From assembly GCF_037974355.1 (NCBI RefSeq), contig NZ_CP150235.1, forward strand, positions 4,650,001 through 4,714,000: DNA of 64,000 nt. The letters run 5' to 3'. Position numbers and translations under genes: made by a program. Numbering within the stretch: position 1 is the first letter of the stretch; each line of letters opens with the position of its first letter. The notes under the pieces were generated by a model. The model searched no databases. It saw only the letters and a program-made list of their open reading frames with translations, and was not told where the DNA came from. Below, piece after piece: positions 1 to 7,989 of this stretch. The stretch is from Paenibacillus sp. FSL R5-0517. GTDB lineage: Bacteria; Bacillota; Bacilli; Paenibacillales; Paenibacillaceae.

Positions 1-547
1 CCACCTGTTTCAGTACAGGAAGCAATTCCGGAGTCATGGCCAGTGCTTCTTTTGCTTTTAACAAAACTTCATTCATTAATTCAGTAATATCATTCGTCCG
101 TCTTGCGTAGTAGTTGGCATGTTTCGCCGCTTCCTTGGCTACGGTAAGAATGGTCCCTTCAACGGGTTTTACGACTGCTTTGTAAGCTGCGTCAACACCG
201 TTCTGCAGGGCTGCTGCAAATTGGAGCGTATTCAGTTCCTCATAGGGAGCAGCTGAACGACTAAAACCACGGAACAATTGCGACAGAATAACTCCTGAAT
301 TCCCCCGTGCGCCCATAAGCAGGCCTTTCGATAGAATACCGGCAGCTTCGCCGATGGAGGCAGAACTTTTTCTTTTAATCTCTGCGACTCCTGCACTCAT
401 TGTCAAATTCATGTTCGTTCCCGTGTCACCATCCGGCACAGGGAAAACATTCAGGGAATTGACGTGCTCTGCATGCTGTCCAAGTTGTTCCGCTCCGGCA
501 AGTACCATAGCGGTGAAATCTGTTCCATTTAAAGAACGTATACTCAA
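1..547 (-). CDS. fakA: Fatty acid kinase, DAK2 domain (FakA/YloV), 5' part
   Basis: Only the first ~182 codons lie in the window; the gene runs off the left edge. The N-terminus closely follows B. subtilis YloV: SIRSLNGTDF, then the nucleotide-binding stretch NVFPVPDGDTGTNMN typical of DAK-type kinases. FakA phosphorylates fatty acids presented by FakB (DegV) proteins, so that exogenous fatty acids can enter phospholipid synthesis. There is no ATG; the start is TTG at 545-547, preceded by GGAAGGGG at a good distance and matching the family N-terminus. The partner that normally precedes it, yloU, appears disrupted here. Confidence 0.9.
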   Translation of the reverse strand, partial: MSIRSLNGTDFTAMVLAGAEQLGQHAEHVNSLNVFPVPDGDTGTNMNLTMSAGVAEIKRKSSASIGEAAGILSKGLLMGARGNSGVILSQLFRGFSRSAAPYEELNTLQFAAALQNGVDAAYKAVVKPVEGTILTVAKEAAKHANYYARRTNDITELMNEVLLKAKEALAMTPELLPVLKQV

Positions 548-563
548 GTGAGAATTCCCCTTC

Positions 564-900
564 CTAGCTTGATACACGAACACCTTGCACCAAGATGTGT
601 CTGGTCTGTTCATGCGCTAACGCGGACTGCGTTATTCTTCGTCCATACCTTGTCCGGCACAGGCATACAATACAACATGTCAGCCGGATTAACGGTCTGG
701 GCGGCCGGGCTACCAATATCCTGCACTCTCTGCACCCCTAACTTCGGGGCATACGGATATGCACCGGTATCAAGAGCCGGCATGAATGCCGCGTGGAGAC
801 TGGTGCCAATGATGGAATGCCGCAGCTCACAGCGTTGCCAAAAAGCAGACCACCGACCTCTAGGTACGGTGTATTCTCCGACTTCCTCGCGGCAACAGCC
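564..900 (-). pseudogene. Probable disrupted yloU (Asp23/Gls24 family) remnant
   Basis: In other Bacillota an Asp23-family gene (yloU) sits directly between rpmB and fakA. Here the minus strand just before the fakA ribosome-binding site ends in ILVQGVRVSS followed by TAG at 564-566, the usual C-terminal signature of that family. Upstream of these residues the frame does not read as Asp23. A second frame carries DKVWTKN...VRVSA, which could be the preceding segment shifted. No frame is both intact and recognisable over the ~340 bp such a gene needs. The left boundary at 900 is a guess. It may be real decay or sequence error. An intact Asp23 paralogue lies at 36479-36841. Confidence 0.35.
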
Positions 901-976
901 TGTTCACCACTGTATTATGGACTACTCAACATTGTACTATATTAGACAAGAGAAATAAATAAAGTTTTTGGATCAG

Positions 977-1006
977 TTGACGAAGCTTTTTTGATTATGA
1001 TATTAT
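977..1006 (+). promoter_or_regulatory. Sigma-A type promoter of rpmB
   Basis: TTGACG at 977-982 and TATTAT at 1001-1006 are separated by 18 bp. They lie about 180 bp before rpmB, leaving a long leader. Confidence 0.6.
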
Positions 1007-1009
1007 ATT

Positions 1010-1183
1010 CAAGTATTGTTTTATGCAGGTTAAGTAATGGAAATGATCCGGTCATGCCGGCTTAAACAACACCATTAGCTACTGAAGCCTGATCTTTATG
1101 ATCAGGAAGAACAATTTAGTCCTTATGGAATGACTTTTCGTTTCTGAAGGCAACTGGTTATTTTAGGATAGGAGGTGTAATCT
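1010..1183 (+). promoter_or_regulatory. Structured 5' leader of rpmB
   Basis: About 170 bases lie between the proposed promoter and the rpmB start, long for a 62-codon gene. It contains a perfect 7-bp stem (CCTGATC/GATCAGG, 1088-1106, loop TTTAT) and a smaller CCGG/CCGG hairpin at 1048-1060, and ends in AGGAGG before the ATG. Ribosomal protein leaders are often bound by their own product. Whether this one is cannot be told from the sequence alone. Confidence 0.4.
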
Positions 1184-1372
1184 ATGTCTCGCAAATGTTA
1201 TGTGACAGGTAAGAAACCGGGCACCGGTAACCACGTATCCCACGCTAACAACCGTAACCGTCGTACTTGGGGCGTAAACGTTCAGAAGGTCCGCATTCTC
1301 GTTGACGGCAAACCAAAACGTGTATACGTAAGCACCCGTGCACTGAAAGCCGGTAAAGTGACTCGCGTATAA
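1184..1372 (+). CDS. rpmB: 50S ribosomal protein L28
   Basis: A basic protein of 62 residues, the normal length for bacterial L28. It begins MSRKCYVTGKKPGTGNHVSH and continues with the conserved NNRNRRTWGVNVQ segment. It is a structural component of the large ribosomal subunit. It has a strong AGGAGG ribosome-binding site, its own promoter and a terminator just downstream, so it is a single-gene transcript. It runs opposite to its neighbours, as in B. subtilis, where rpmB also lies between spoVM and yloU. Confidence 0.97.
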   Translation: MSRKCYVTGKKPGTGNHVSHANNRNRRTWGVNVQKVRILVDGKPKRVYVSTRALKAGKVTRV

Positions 1373-1402
1373 TCACGCAAAGCTACTATAAATCGGGTAA
1401 GC

Positions 1403-1435
1403 AAAAAGCACCTTGTTCCTTGCAGGTGCTTTTTT
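1403..1435 (+). terminator. rpmB terminator
   Basis: Stem AGCACCT/AGGTGCT followed by TTTTTT. The A-run on the left means it could also work on the minus strand. Confidence 0.85.
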
Positions 1436-1566
1436 GGTATTCAAAAAAGGGATTCTTGAATACACTCATGAACATGTGAATGGCCGCCGCATGGCGCTTC
1501 GCAGGTACGAATTCCAGATTAGCCTGAGCCAAAGCGGCGGTATTCCCTGTTACCTTATCAATCAGA

Positions 1567-1647
1567 TCAGTTCTTTTGAAACGTATTAAGAATCGCCTTT
1601 ACAAACCCTCCCAAAAACTTCGGCAGTTTGAATGTGTAAAATTTCAT
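1567..1647 (-). CDS. spoVM: Stage V sporulation protein M
   Basis: A 26-codon gene that is easy to miss. It begins MKFYTFKLPKFLGGF and ends AILNTFQKN, nearly identical to B. subtilis SpoVM. SpoVM is an amphipathic helix that recognises the convex forespore membrane and anchors the SpoIVA basement layer of the spore coat. The start ATG at 1645-1647 follows GGGAGGG at normal spacing. Its place next to rpmB is conserved in spore formers, and it is the strongest single sign that this organism sporulates. Confidence 0.95.
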   Translation of the reverse strand: MKFYTFKLPKFLGGFVKAILNTFQKN

Positions 1648-1720
1648 AATTCACCCTCCCCATCATGCTCATGCGTCCGCCGTATCCTATGCTTCAGGCC
1701 TTCTTTACCTCAAACACGAC

Positions 1721-1755
1721 AAAAAAGGCTACATGAGAAACCTGCTCATGTAACC
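1721..1755 (-). terminator. Terminator of the rpe operon
   Basis: On the minus strand the stem TACATGAG/CTCATGTA is followed by GCC and TTTTTT. It lies downstream of the small membrane protein gene. Confidence 0.75.
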
Positions 1756-1814
1756 ATATTTATGCGGAACCATCGATCCCTATTCCACAATGACAAGCCC
1801 GAAGATCAGGTCAT

Positions 1815-2066
1815 TTACGTTTGGGTAGGAATATATTGATAGGCAGCGATCATGAAAACACTCATTAGATAATACAGTATGCCGAAGATAACAAAAGTAA
1901 CCCGATGTCCCGTACGATCAAATTTGCGGAAATACATAATAACAACACCCACCCCGATCAATGACGTAATGGCATTATACGGGGACTGAATAACCGCAAA
2001 CAGAGCAAGCACAAGTCCCGTTACGAGACTCGCAGCCATCGTCCACAGCGTCTCCTTAAGAGTCAT
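1815..2066 (-). CDS. Small membrane protein of unknown function
   Basis: About 83 residues, mostly hydrophobic, with roughly three membrane-spanning segments (LVTGLVLALFAVI, LIGVGVVIMYF, VIFGILYYLMSVFMIAAY). I do not recognise the family. The ATG at 2064-2066 is preferred over the TTG just before it, because GGAGG in the end of rpe then has 7-bp spacing. It directly follows rpe, is probably translated from the same message, and is the last gene before a terminator. In B. subtilis this position is occupied by thiN, which is absent here. Confidence 0.75.
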   Translation of the reverse strand: MTLKETLWTMAASLVTGLVLALFAVIQSPYNAITSLIGVGVVIMYFRKFDRTGHRVTFVIFGILYYLMSVFMIAAYQYIPTQT

Positions 2067-2069
2067 CAA

Positions 2070-2729
2070 TTAGCCTCCGTAGCTACGGCGAATTTCAGTA
2101 ATCGCTGCAGCACGATCTTCACGTCCAAATACGGCACTACCGGCAACGAGTACATCTGCTCCAGCTTCCACCACAAGCGGGGCTGTGTCGGCAGCAATTC
2201 CGCCATCCACTTCGATATGTACATCATGACGTCCCTTTTCATTCAACCAGGTACGAATTTGCTTGATTTTGTTCATGGTACCTGAGATGAAAGCCTGTCC
2301 GCCAAATCCAGGATTGACCGTCATAACAAGAACCATGTCCACATCATCCAGTACTTCAAGAATAGCAGACGCTGGCGTTCCCGGATTAAGGGCAACTCCT
2401 GCTTTCACTCCCTGCTCCTTGATCAGATGAATAACGCGGTGCAGATGCACACAAGCCTCAGCATGCACGGTAATGACTGCTGCACCGGCTTTGGCAAATT
2501 CCTCAACATAACGTTCCGGATTCTCAATCATCAAGTGCACATCGAGCGGCAAGCTTGTATGCGGTGCGATCGCCTTTACAATCGCAGGTCCAAGCGTAAT
2601 ATTAGGGACAAAGTGACCGTCCATAACGTCAACATGGATCCAGTCTCCTCCTGCAGCTTGGGCTTCGGCAACTTCCGCACCAAGGCGGGCAAAATCAGCT
2701 GATAATATCGATGGGGCAATTTTAATCAT
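2070..2729 (-). CDS. rpe: Ribulose-phosphate 3-epimerase
   Basis: A 219-residue TIM-barrel epimerase interconverting ribulose 5-phosphate and xylulose 5-phosphate in the pentose phosphate pathway. Landmarks are IKIAPSILSADFA at the N-terminus, HVDVMDGHFVPNIT with metal and catalytic residues, HLMIENPE, MTVNPGFGGQAF and EVDGGIAADT. Length is normal. AGGAGG-like sequence precedes the ATG. It lies one base from the end of rsgA in the rlmN-prpC-prkC-rsgA-rpe operon; this linkage is conserved in Bacillus. Confidence 0.97.
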   Translation of the reverse strand: MIKIAPSILSADFARLGAEVAEAQAAGGDWIHVDVMDGHFVPNITLGPAIVKAIAPHTSLPLDVHLMIENPERYVEEFAKAGAAVITVHAEACVHLHRVIHLIKEQGVKAGVALNPGTPASAILEVLDDVDMVLVMTVNPGFGGQAFISGTMNKIKQIRTWLNEKGRHDVHIEVDGGIAADTAPLVVEAGADVLVAGSAVFGREDRAAAITEIRRSYGG

Positions 2730-2730
2730 G

Positions 2731-3639
2731 TTAATACCTCCGCTTCTTATCTTTCATTTCGGTAAGGAACTGCACATAGTGCTGATATCGGCTTTCGGAG
2801 ATTAGACCTTCCTCCTTGGCCGCGAGCACACGACAACCTGGTTCATGGGTATGGGTACACCCCCGGAACTTGCACTGATCTGCAAACTGGGCGAATTCCC
2901 GGAAACACGTGGAGAGTTCCTCCACACCAATCTCCAGAAAGTCCAGTTGGCTGAACCCTGGCGTATCCGCCACAAATCCACCATTATCCAAGGGGATAAG
3001 TTCTACGTGCCTGGTGGTGTGTTTCCCTCGTCCAAGACGCATGCTGATCGCACTCGTCTCCAGCGTTAGGCCGGGCATCAATGCATTTAACATGGACGAC
3101 TTGCCTACACCGGATTGACCAGAGAATACGCTAATCTTGCCAGCGAGGCGATCTCTGAGCAGTTCACTGCCTTCACCGGTACGTGAACTTGTGGAAATCA
3201 CTTCGTAACCAACCTGTTCATACAATGCTTTCACTTCAGCAACAGTGTCTTTGGCTGGATCAGCCAAATCCTGTTTGGTCAGCACAATCAGAGCATCCAG
3301 ACCAGCCTGCTCGATGTGAACAAGGAACTTGTCCAACAAATTCAGGTTCATATCCGGTTCTTTCACCGAGAATAACAGAACAGCCAAACTTACATTGGCC
3401 ACTGGAGGACGGATGAGTTCCGTCTCACGCTTCCGGATTTCATCCACCGTTCCTTCACCGTTCTCCGTCAACATGTAGCTGACGCGGTCACCTACAAGCG
3501 GTGATGTTCCCCGTTTTCTGAAGATACCTCTGGCTCGACATTGAACGGCGGAACCTTCAACCGAAGGAACCCCGTTGTCTTCCACTGGCATGACATAATA
3601 GTAACCGCTTAGCGCTTTAACGATGATACCTTCTGGCAT
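2731..3639 (-). CDS. rsgA: Ribosome small subunit-dependent GTPase A
   Basis: A circularly permuted GTPase of 302 residues that acts in late maturation of the 30S subunit. It has an N-terminal OB-fold (MPEGIIVKALSGYYYV), the permuted G motifs with SGQSGVGKSSMLN as the P-loop and DTPGFSQ as G3, and a C-terminal zinc knuckle (CKFRGCTHTHEPGC). The frame is open 11 codons further upstream, but MPEG is the family start and has AGGAGG 11 bp ahead. It sits between prkC and rpe as in B. subtilis. Confidence 0.96.
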   Translation of the reverse strand: MPEGIIVKALSGYYYVMPVEDNGVPSVEGSAVQCRARGIFRKRGTSPLVGDRVSYMLTENGEGTVDEIRKRETELIRPPVANVSLAVLLFSVKEPDMNLNLLDKFLVHIEQAGLDALIVLTKQDLADPAKDTVAEVKALYEQVGYEVISTSSRTGEGSELLRDRLAGKISVFSGQSGVGKSSMLNALMPGLTLETSAISMRLGRGKHTTRHVELIPLDNGGFVADTPGFSQLDFLEIGVEELSTCFREFAQFADQCKFRGCTHTHEPGCRVLAAKEEGLISESRYQHYVQFLTEMKDKKRRY

Positions 3640-3700
3640 AGCTCCGTCGCCCTCCTTTTGATGGTGGTACATTTAATCCAGACGCCAGCATAAGCCGCCC

Positions 3701-5914
3701 TTATGGACGGCTTGATGCGTTAATGACTTCCTTTTTCTTCTTCTCTTTTTCCTTGCCGGGCTCCTTACCCTTATTCATGGCAGAAGTGTCTTCATCTACG
3801 CTGTCACCTTCACCGTCTGCCGGTGTGGACTCAGGCTCACCTTCCTGATTGGGGTCACCACTGCCCTCATCAACACTGCCTTGGCCTGGATCAGGCTCAT
3901 TTTCTGGCGGCGTCTGCGTGTTTGGTTCCGGGTCAATGGAAGGTACGTTTACTGTTCCGTTTTTGGCTTCACTGTAGGAGACGAGATACGTATCCAGGAA
4001 CTGTCCATCACGATATACAGACACAGCCCCATTTTCATTTGGAGCGAGCACAAGCGGAATGGTCAAGGTCTGGGTTGAGTTCACGGTGCGTGTTCCCCAT
4101 TCCTGATTCTTGCCGCGTGCGTCTTCATACGTGATACGAATTTTACTGTTTTTACCATCTTCTTTGGGTGATACATTGATATTAAACGGATATTTCAGCG
4201 CTTCAGGCGGATACCCTGTACTGATAAAGATTGTAATCTTATCGCCAGGATTAACCTCTGTGCCCGCTTCCACAGGCCACTGCTGCGTCACTTTCCCCTG
4301 ATCCACCGTATAACTTGATTCTTCCTGCACCTGAGCAAGCACAAGTCCAGCAGATTTCAGTTTTTCTTCGGCTTCACTGCGGGTTAAATTTTTCAAATCA
4401 GGCATTTTGACCGTTTCAGTGCCTTTACTTACGGTTAGCTCAATCTGAACGGCCTCTGGATCGAATTCCTCATTGACGCCAGGGGTCTGGGAAATAACAG
4501 AACCTGAAAGCACATCATTAGAGAATTCATCTTTCCGCTGAATCTGATCTTCCTTAATGCCAAGCGCAGTCAGCTTCTTGACAGCCTCATCATAAGTTTC
4601 CTGTTTGACATCAATCATCTTCACCAGTTCTTTTTCTGCACCAACACTGAGTTGGACCTCAGAACCTTCTTTGACGACATCGCCTTCTTTTCTGCTCTGG
4701 TCAAACACAATACCGGGTTCGACACCCTCCTGATAGAGACGGATGACCTCATCACTGACCACGAGTCCTTTCTCCTCAAGCATTTCGCGAGCTTTTTCTT
4801 CTGTCTGGGTGATCACGTTAGGCACGGTAACTTCAGGTACAACCAGCATACCTTTGACATACCATACAACGCCCACCATGGCGATTAGAATAAGAACGGT
4901 TAATGAAATGAGTAATGCTGGTTTTTTCCAGTTCTTAGCTTTCGCTTTACCCTTGCCAGTTTCTTCGTCAGACTCCATCACTGGCACCGCACCCGTCGAC
5001 GTAACTCCGCGCGGTTCAGGCTTGATCGCTGGCATAACGCGGGTCTGGTCTATATCATCCTCATCCGGAAAATCAATCTTCGTTTCATTACGTCTCTCCG
5101 GCATCAGGCAAGTTTCCAGATCAGTCTGCATTTCCTTGGCCGACTGATAACGTTCCTGCGGATTTTTACGCATGGATTTCAAGATGACATTTTCCACACT
5201 TTGCGGAATCAATGGATTGAATTTGCGTGGTTCATCGAACTCTTCCTGCAAATGCTTCAATGCCACACTGATTGGACTTTCACCCAGAAACGGAAGTTGC
5301 CCAGTAAGCATTTGGTAAAGTACGATCCCAAGAGAATATAAGTCCGATTTTTCACCAGTAACGATGCCTTTGGCATGTTCCGGTGAGAAGTAATGTACAG
5401 AACCAACTACTGAACCCGTCTGCGTAATCGTTGTAGATGTAACTGCACGGGCAATCCCAAAGTCCGTTACCTTCACGCGGCCATTCCGGCCAATTAATAT
5501 ATTATGCGGTTTGATATCCCGATGAATGATTTGATTATGATGTGCATGATCAAGAGCATCTGCAATCTGTGATGCAATGCGGACCGATTCGTCCACTTGC
5601 AGAGGCGCACGCTCTTTAATAATTTCATTCAGGTTTTTGCCTTCCACATACTCCATGACAATATAATGAACGTCATCTTCCTGCCCCACGTCATAAATGC
5701 TAACTACATTCGGATGAGACAGTGATGCTGCCGATTGTGCTTCTCTGCGGAAACGGCGAATAAACTCTTCGTCATGCACAAACTGTTGTCTTAGAACTTT
5801 AATCGCTACATTCCGGTTCAACAGAAGATCCTGGGCTTTGTACACAAGAGCCATGCCGCCACCGCCGACACGCTCAATCACTTCATAGCGTCCGCCTAGC
5901 TGGTGCCCAATCAT
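3701..5914 (-). CDS. prkC: PASTA-domain Ser/Thr protein kinase
   Basis: A 737-residue membrane kinase that senses muropeptides and phosphorylates cytoplasmic targets. The kinase domain covers residues 1-270, with RVGGGGMA glycine loop, AIK lysine near 39, HRDIKPHN at 131-138 and DFG at 151. A Lys-rich linker precedes one membrane span at about 332-353. Three PASTA repeats follow (about 358-570), then an Ig-like segment and a Pro/Glu-rich tail ending in a Lys-rich run. B. subtilis PrkC is about 650 residues, so the C-terminal tail is extended. The start overlaps the prpC stop by 4 bp, implying translational coupling. Confidence 0.95.
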   Translation of the reverse strand: MIGHQLGGRYEVIERVGGGGMALVYKAQDLLLNRNVAIKVLRQQFVHDEEFIRRFRREAQSAASLSHPNVVSIYDVGQEDDVHYIVMEYVEGKNLNEIIKERAPLQVDESVRIASQIADALDHAHHNQIIHRDIKPHNILIGRNGRVKVTDFGIARAVTSTTITQTGSVVGSVHYFSPEHAKGIVTGEKSDLYSLGIVLYQMLTGQLPFLGESPISVALKHLQEEFDEPRKFNPLIPQSVENVILKSMRKNPQERYQSAKEMQTDLETCLMPERRNETKIDFPDEDDIDQTRVMPAIKPEPRGVTSTGAVPVMESDEETGKGKAKAKNWKKPALLISLTVLILIAMVGVVWYVKGMLVVPEVTVPNVITQTEEKAREMLEEKGLVVSDEVIRLYQEGVEPGIVFDQSRKEGDVVKEGSEVQLSVGAEKELVKMIDVKQETYDEAVKKLTALGIKEDQIQRKDEFSNDVLSGSVISQTPGVNEEFDPEAVQIELTVSKGTETVKMPDLKNLTRSEAEEKLKSAGLVLAQVQEESSYTVDQGKVTQQWPVEAGTEVNPGDKITIFISTGYPPEALKYPFNINVSPKEDGKNSKIRITYEDARGKNQEWGTRTVNSTQTLTIPLVLAPNENGAVSVYRDGQFLDTYLVSYSEAKNGTVNVPSIDPEPNTQTPPENEPDPGQGSVDEGSGDPNQEGEPESTPADGEGDSVDEDTSAMNKGKEPGKEKEKKKKEVINASSRP

Positions 5915-6687
5915 GACTCACACCCCGTTTCCGTATCCACGGAACCATCCTTCTGCAACTCGAACAAGGCAACCGTGATGTTGTCGTCTCCCCCAGCAAG
6001 TAAAGCCAACTGAAGCAGTCGGTCTGCACGATCTTCGAGTGCCAATTCCAGATTGCCGGCAACCTGAATAATCTGCTCATTGCTGACCAGGTTACTGAGA
6101 CCATCACTGCACAGGAGAAGAACTTCGCCTTCCTCCAGCTTGACGGTATCCAGGTCTACCTTCACCTCGGCATCTGTTCCGAGTGCACGAGTTAACACGT
6201 TGCGACGTGGATGATGGGACACATCCTCTTTGCTAATCTGACCGTTTTTGAACAATTCATTCACCAGTGTATGGTCCTCGGTTAGCTGGATCACAGCTTT
6301 GTTCGCAATTTTGTAGGCTCTGCTATCCCCGATGTGTCCAATAACACCTTCCGTATCGTTCAATAATGCCGCAACCACGGTTGTTCCCATGTTGTGATAC
6401 TTGTCATCTGTGGATGCCGTGCGGAAGATAACTTCGTTGGCATGCAAAATAGCATCGCTTAGAGCTGCAGACAGAGACGCATGTGACAGACCTGGTTCCA
6501 GTGTTCCCAAATCTTGTACCAACGTCTCCACTGCCAAGCGGCTTGCCGTATCCCCTGCAAGATGTCCACCCATGCCATCGGCAACAATACCCAGAATATA
6601 TCCTGTATCCAGATTACGAATCCAGGCTGAATCTTCATTCACCGAACGCACTCGTCCGATATGGCTCACATGAACTGTTTTGATCAA
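5911..6687 (-). CDS. prpC: PP2C-family protein phosphatase
   Basis: A 258-residue Mn2+/Mg2+-dependent phosphatase that reverses PrkC phosphorylation. Typical PP2C motifs are present: GRVRSVNEDSA, VADGMGGHLAGD, LLCSDGLSNLV and GGDDNITV, the last two holding metal-binding aspartates. It overlaps prkC by the ATGA arrangement and follows rlmN by a few bases, so kinase and phosphatase are made from the same transcript. It is cytoplasmic; no signal or membrane segment is seen. Confidence 0.96.
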   Translation of the reverse strand: MIKTVHVSHIGRVRSVNEDSAWIRNLDTGYILGIVADGMGGHLAGDTASRLAVETLVQDLGTLEPGLSHASLSAALSDAILHANEVIFRTASTDDKYHNMGTTVVAALLNDTEGVIGHIGDSRAYKIANKAVIQLTEDHTLVNELFKNGQISKEDVSHHPRRNVLTRALGTDAEVKVDLDTVKLEEGEVLLLCSDGLSNLVSNEQIIQVAGNLELALEDRADRLLQLALLAGGDDNITVALFELQKDGSVDTETGCES

Positions 6688-6694
6688 AACGTTC

Positions 6695-7735
6695 TCACCT
6701 CAACTCCATATGCTTTGCACGAAGCTGACCGCAAGCGGCAGCAATATCATGTCCCTGTTCACGACGAATGGTTACATTAACACCCTGTTCCGAGAGAATC
6801 TTCTGAAAATTGAAAATGTCGCTTCTCGATGTTCTTACGTACTTGCGTTCAGGTACATGGTTAACCGGAATAAGATTCACGTGGCATAACATGTTCTTAA
6901 GCACACTTGCCAGTTCCGCTGCATGCTCTGGCTGATCGTTTACGCCACCAATCAGTGCATACTCAAACGTAATTCTCCGACCTGTTTTGGCCAGATAATA
7001 ACGAAGGGACTCCATTACGTCTTCAAAAGGAAAACGACGGTTAACCGGCATCAATTTCGAACGAAGTGCATCATTCGGTGCATGAATCGAAATGGCGAGG
7101 TTAATCTGTGTATCTTCATCTGCAAACTTGTAGATGTTCGGAACAATTCCGCTCGTTGATACCGTGATGTGACGCTGACCAATGTTCAATCCTTTTTCAT
7201 GAATCATGATGCGCAGGAAAGTCATCGTTGCTTCATAGTTTTCGAAAGGTTCACCCGAACCCATGATTACAATGCTGCTGACACGTTCGCCGCGTTCATC
7301 CAGAATTTTCTGAGCCTGTACAACCTGGGCAACAATCTCTCCAGCCGTAAGGTTACGCTTGAGTCCACCCAATGTAGATGCACAGAACGTACAACCAATA
7401 CGACATCCAACCTGCGTGGTTACACAGATGCTGTTCCCGTAGTTATGCTTCATAATTACAGTCTCGATGGCATGATCATCATGAAGACCAAAGAGGAATT
7501 TAACCGTTCCATCCTTGGATTCAAACTTTGTAATTTCCTTAAGCGTTACGAATTCAAATTGCTCTGTCAGCTTCTCACGCAATGGCTTGGACAGATTCGT
7601 CATTTCACTGAAATCATTCACGCGTTTTACATAAATCCAGTCAAAGATTTGACCACCGCGAAACGCCGGCTCCCCATTCTCCACAGCCCATTGCTGCAAT
7701 TGTTCCAGAGAATAATCATATATAAAAGGTTTCAT
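6695..7735 (-). CDS. rlmN: 23S rRNA (adenine2503-C2)-methyltransferase
   Basis: A radical-SAM enzyme of 346 residues that methylates A2503 in 23S rRNA and A37 in some tRNAs. The [4Fe-4S] cysteines are in CRIGCTFCAS, followed by the SAM-binding GSGEP-type loop (MGSGEPFENY). Catalytic cysteines of the ping-pong mechanism are expected around CHVNLIPVN and the terminal CGQLR. The frame is open 20 codons further upstream (to 7795); I chose MKPFIYDY, which matches the family start, though its ribosome-binding site is not ideal. It heads the rlmN-prpC-prkC-rsgA-rpe operon. Confidence 0.93.
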   Translation of the reverse strand: MKPFIYDYSLEQLQQWAVENGEPAFRGGQIFDWIYVKRVNDFSEMTNLSKPLREKLTEQFEFVTLKEITKFESKDGTVKFLFGLHDDHAIETVIMKHNYGNSICVTTQVGCRIGCTFCASTLGGLKRNLTAGEIVAQVVQAQKILDERGERVSSIVIMGSGEPFENYEATMTFLRIMIHEKGLNIGQRHITVSTSGIVPNIYKFADEDTQINLAISIHAPNDALRSKLMPVNRRFPFEDVMESLRYYLAKTGRRITFEYALIGGVNDQPEHAAELASVLKNMLCHVNLIPVNHVPERKYVRTSRSDIFNFQKILSEQGVNVTIRREQGHDIAAACGQLRAKHMELR

Positions 7736-7929
7736 TTTGTTGTCAACACCTATTCCTTCTTTTCTTTTCGTTTGGCTTCCTTCTTTTCGTTCCATTCGTC
7801 CTATTCTATCACAAAGACCACGTTACATCCATGTATACCCTTGATATCTGTACTTCATGCATTATAACACCTGAATGCCGCCATCGCACCCTGTCATCCC
7901 TTTTCTCTAACCATTATGCTGAAGTCCCA

Positions 7930-7963
7930 TCACAAAGAAATCCGCCGAAGTTCCCCTCGGCGG
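7930..7963 (-). terminator. Probable terminator after rsmB
   Basis: Stem CCGCCGA/TCGGCGG, followed on the minus strand by a moderately T-rich tract (ATTTCTTTGT). It separates the def-fmt-rsmB transcript from the rlmN operon. Confidence 0.65.
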
Positions 7964-7989
7964 CCGTGCTTCCGTGCTCTATTAAACTG

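Noticed and set aside
548..958. 136-codon plus-strand open frame
   Set aside because: No ribosome-binding site, composition unlike a protein, and it lies antisense to the yloU remnant.
1390..1572. Minus-strand open frame (…NTAALAQANLEF…) just downstream of spoVM
   Set aside because: About 60 codons without a start codon or ribosome-binding site, running through the rpmB terminator; too weak to call a gene.
7169..7867. 232-codon plus-strand frame opposite rlmN
   Set aside because: Entirely antisense to a well-supported radical-SAM gene; no family features.
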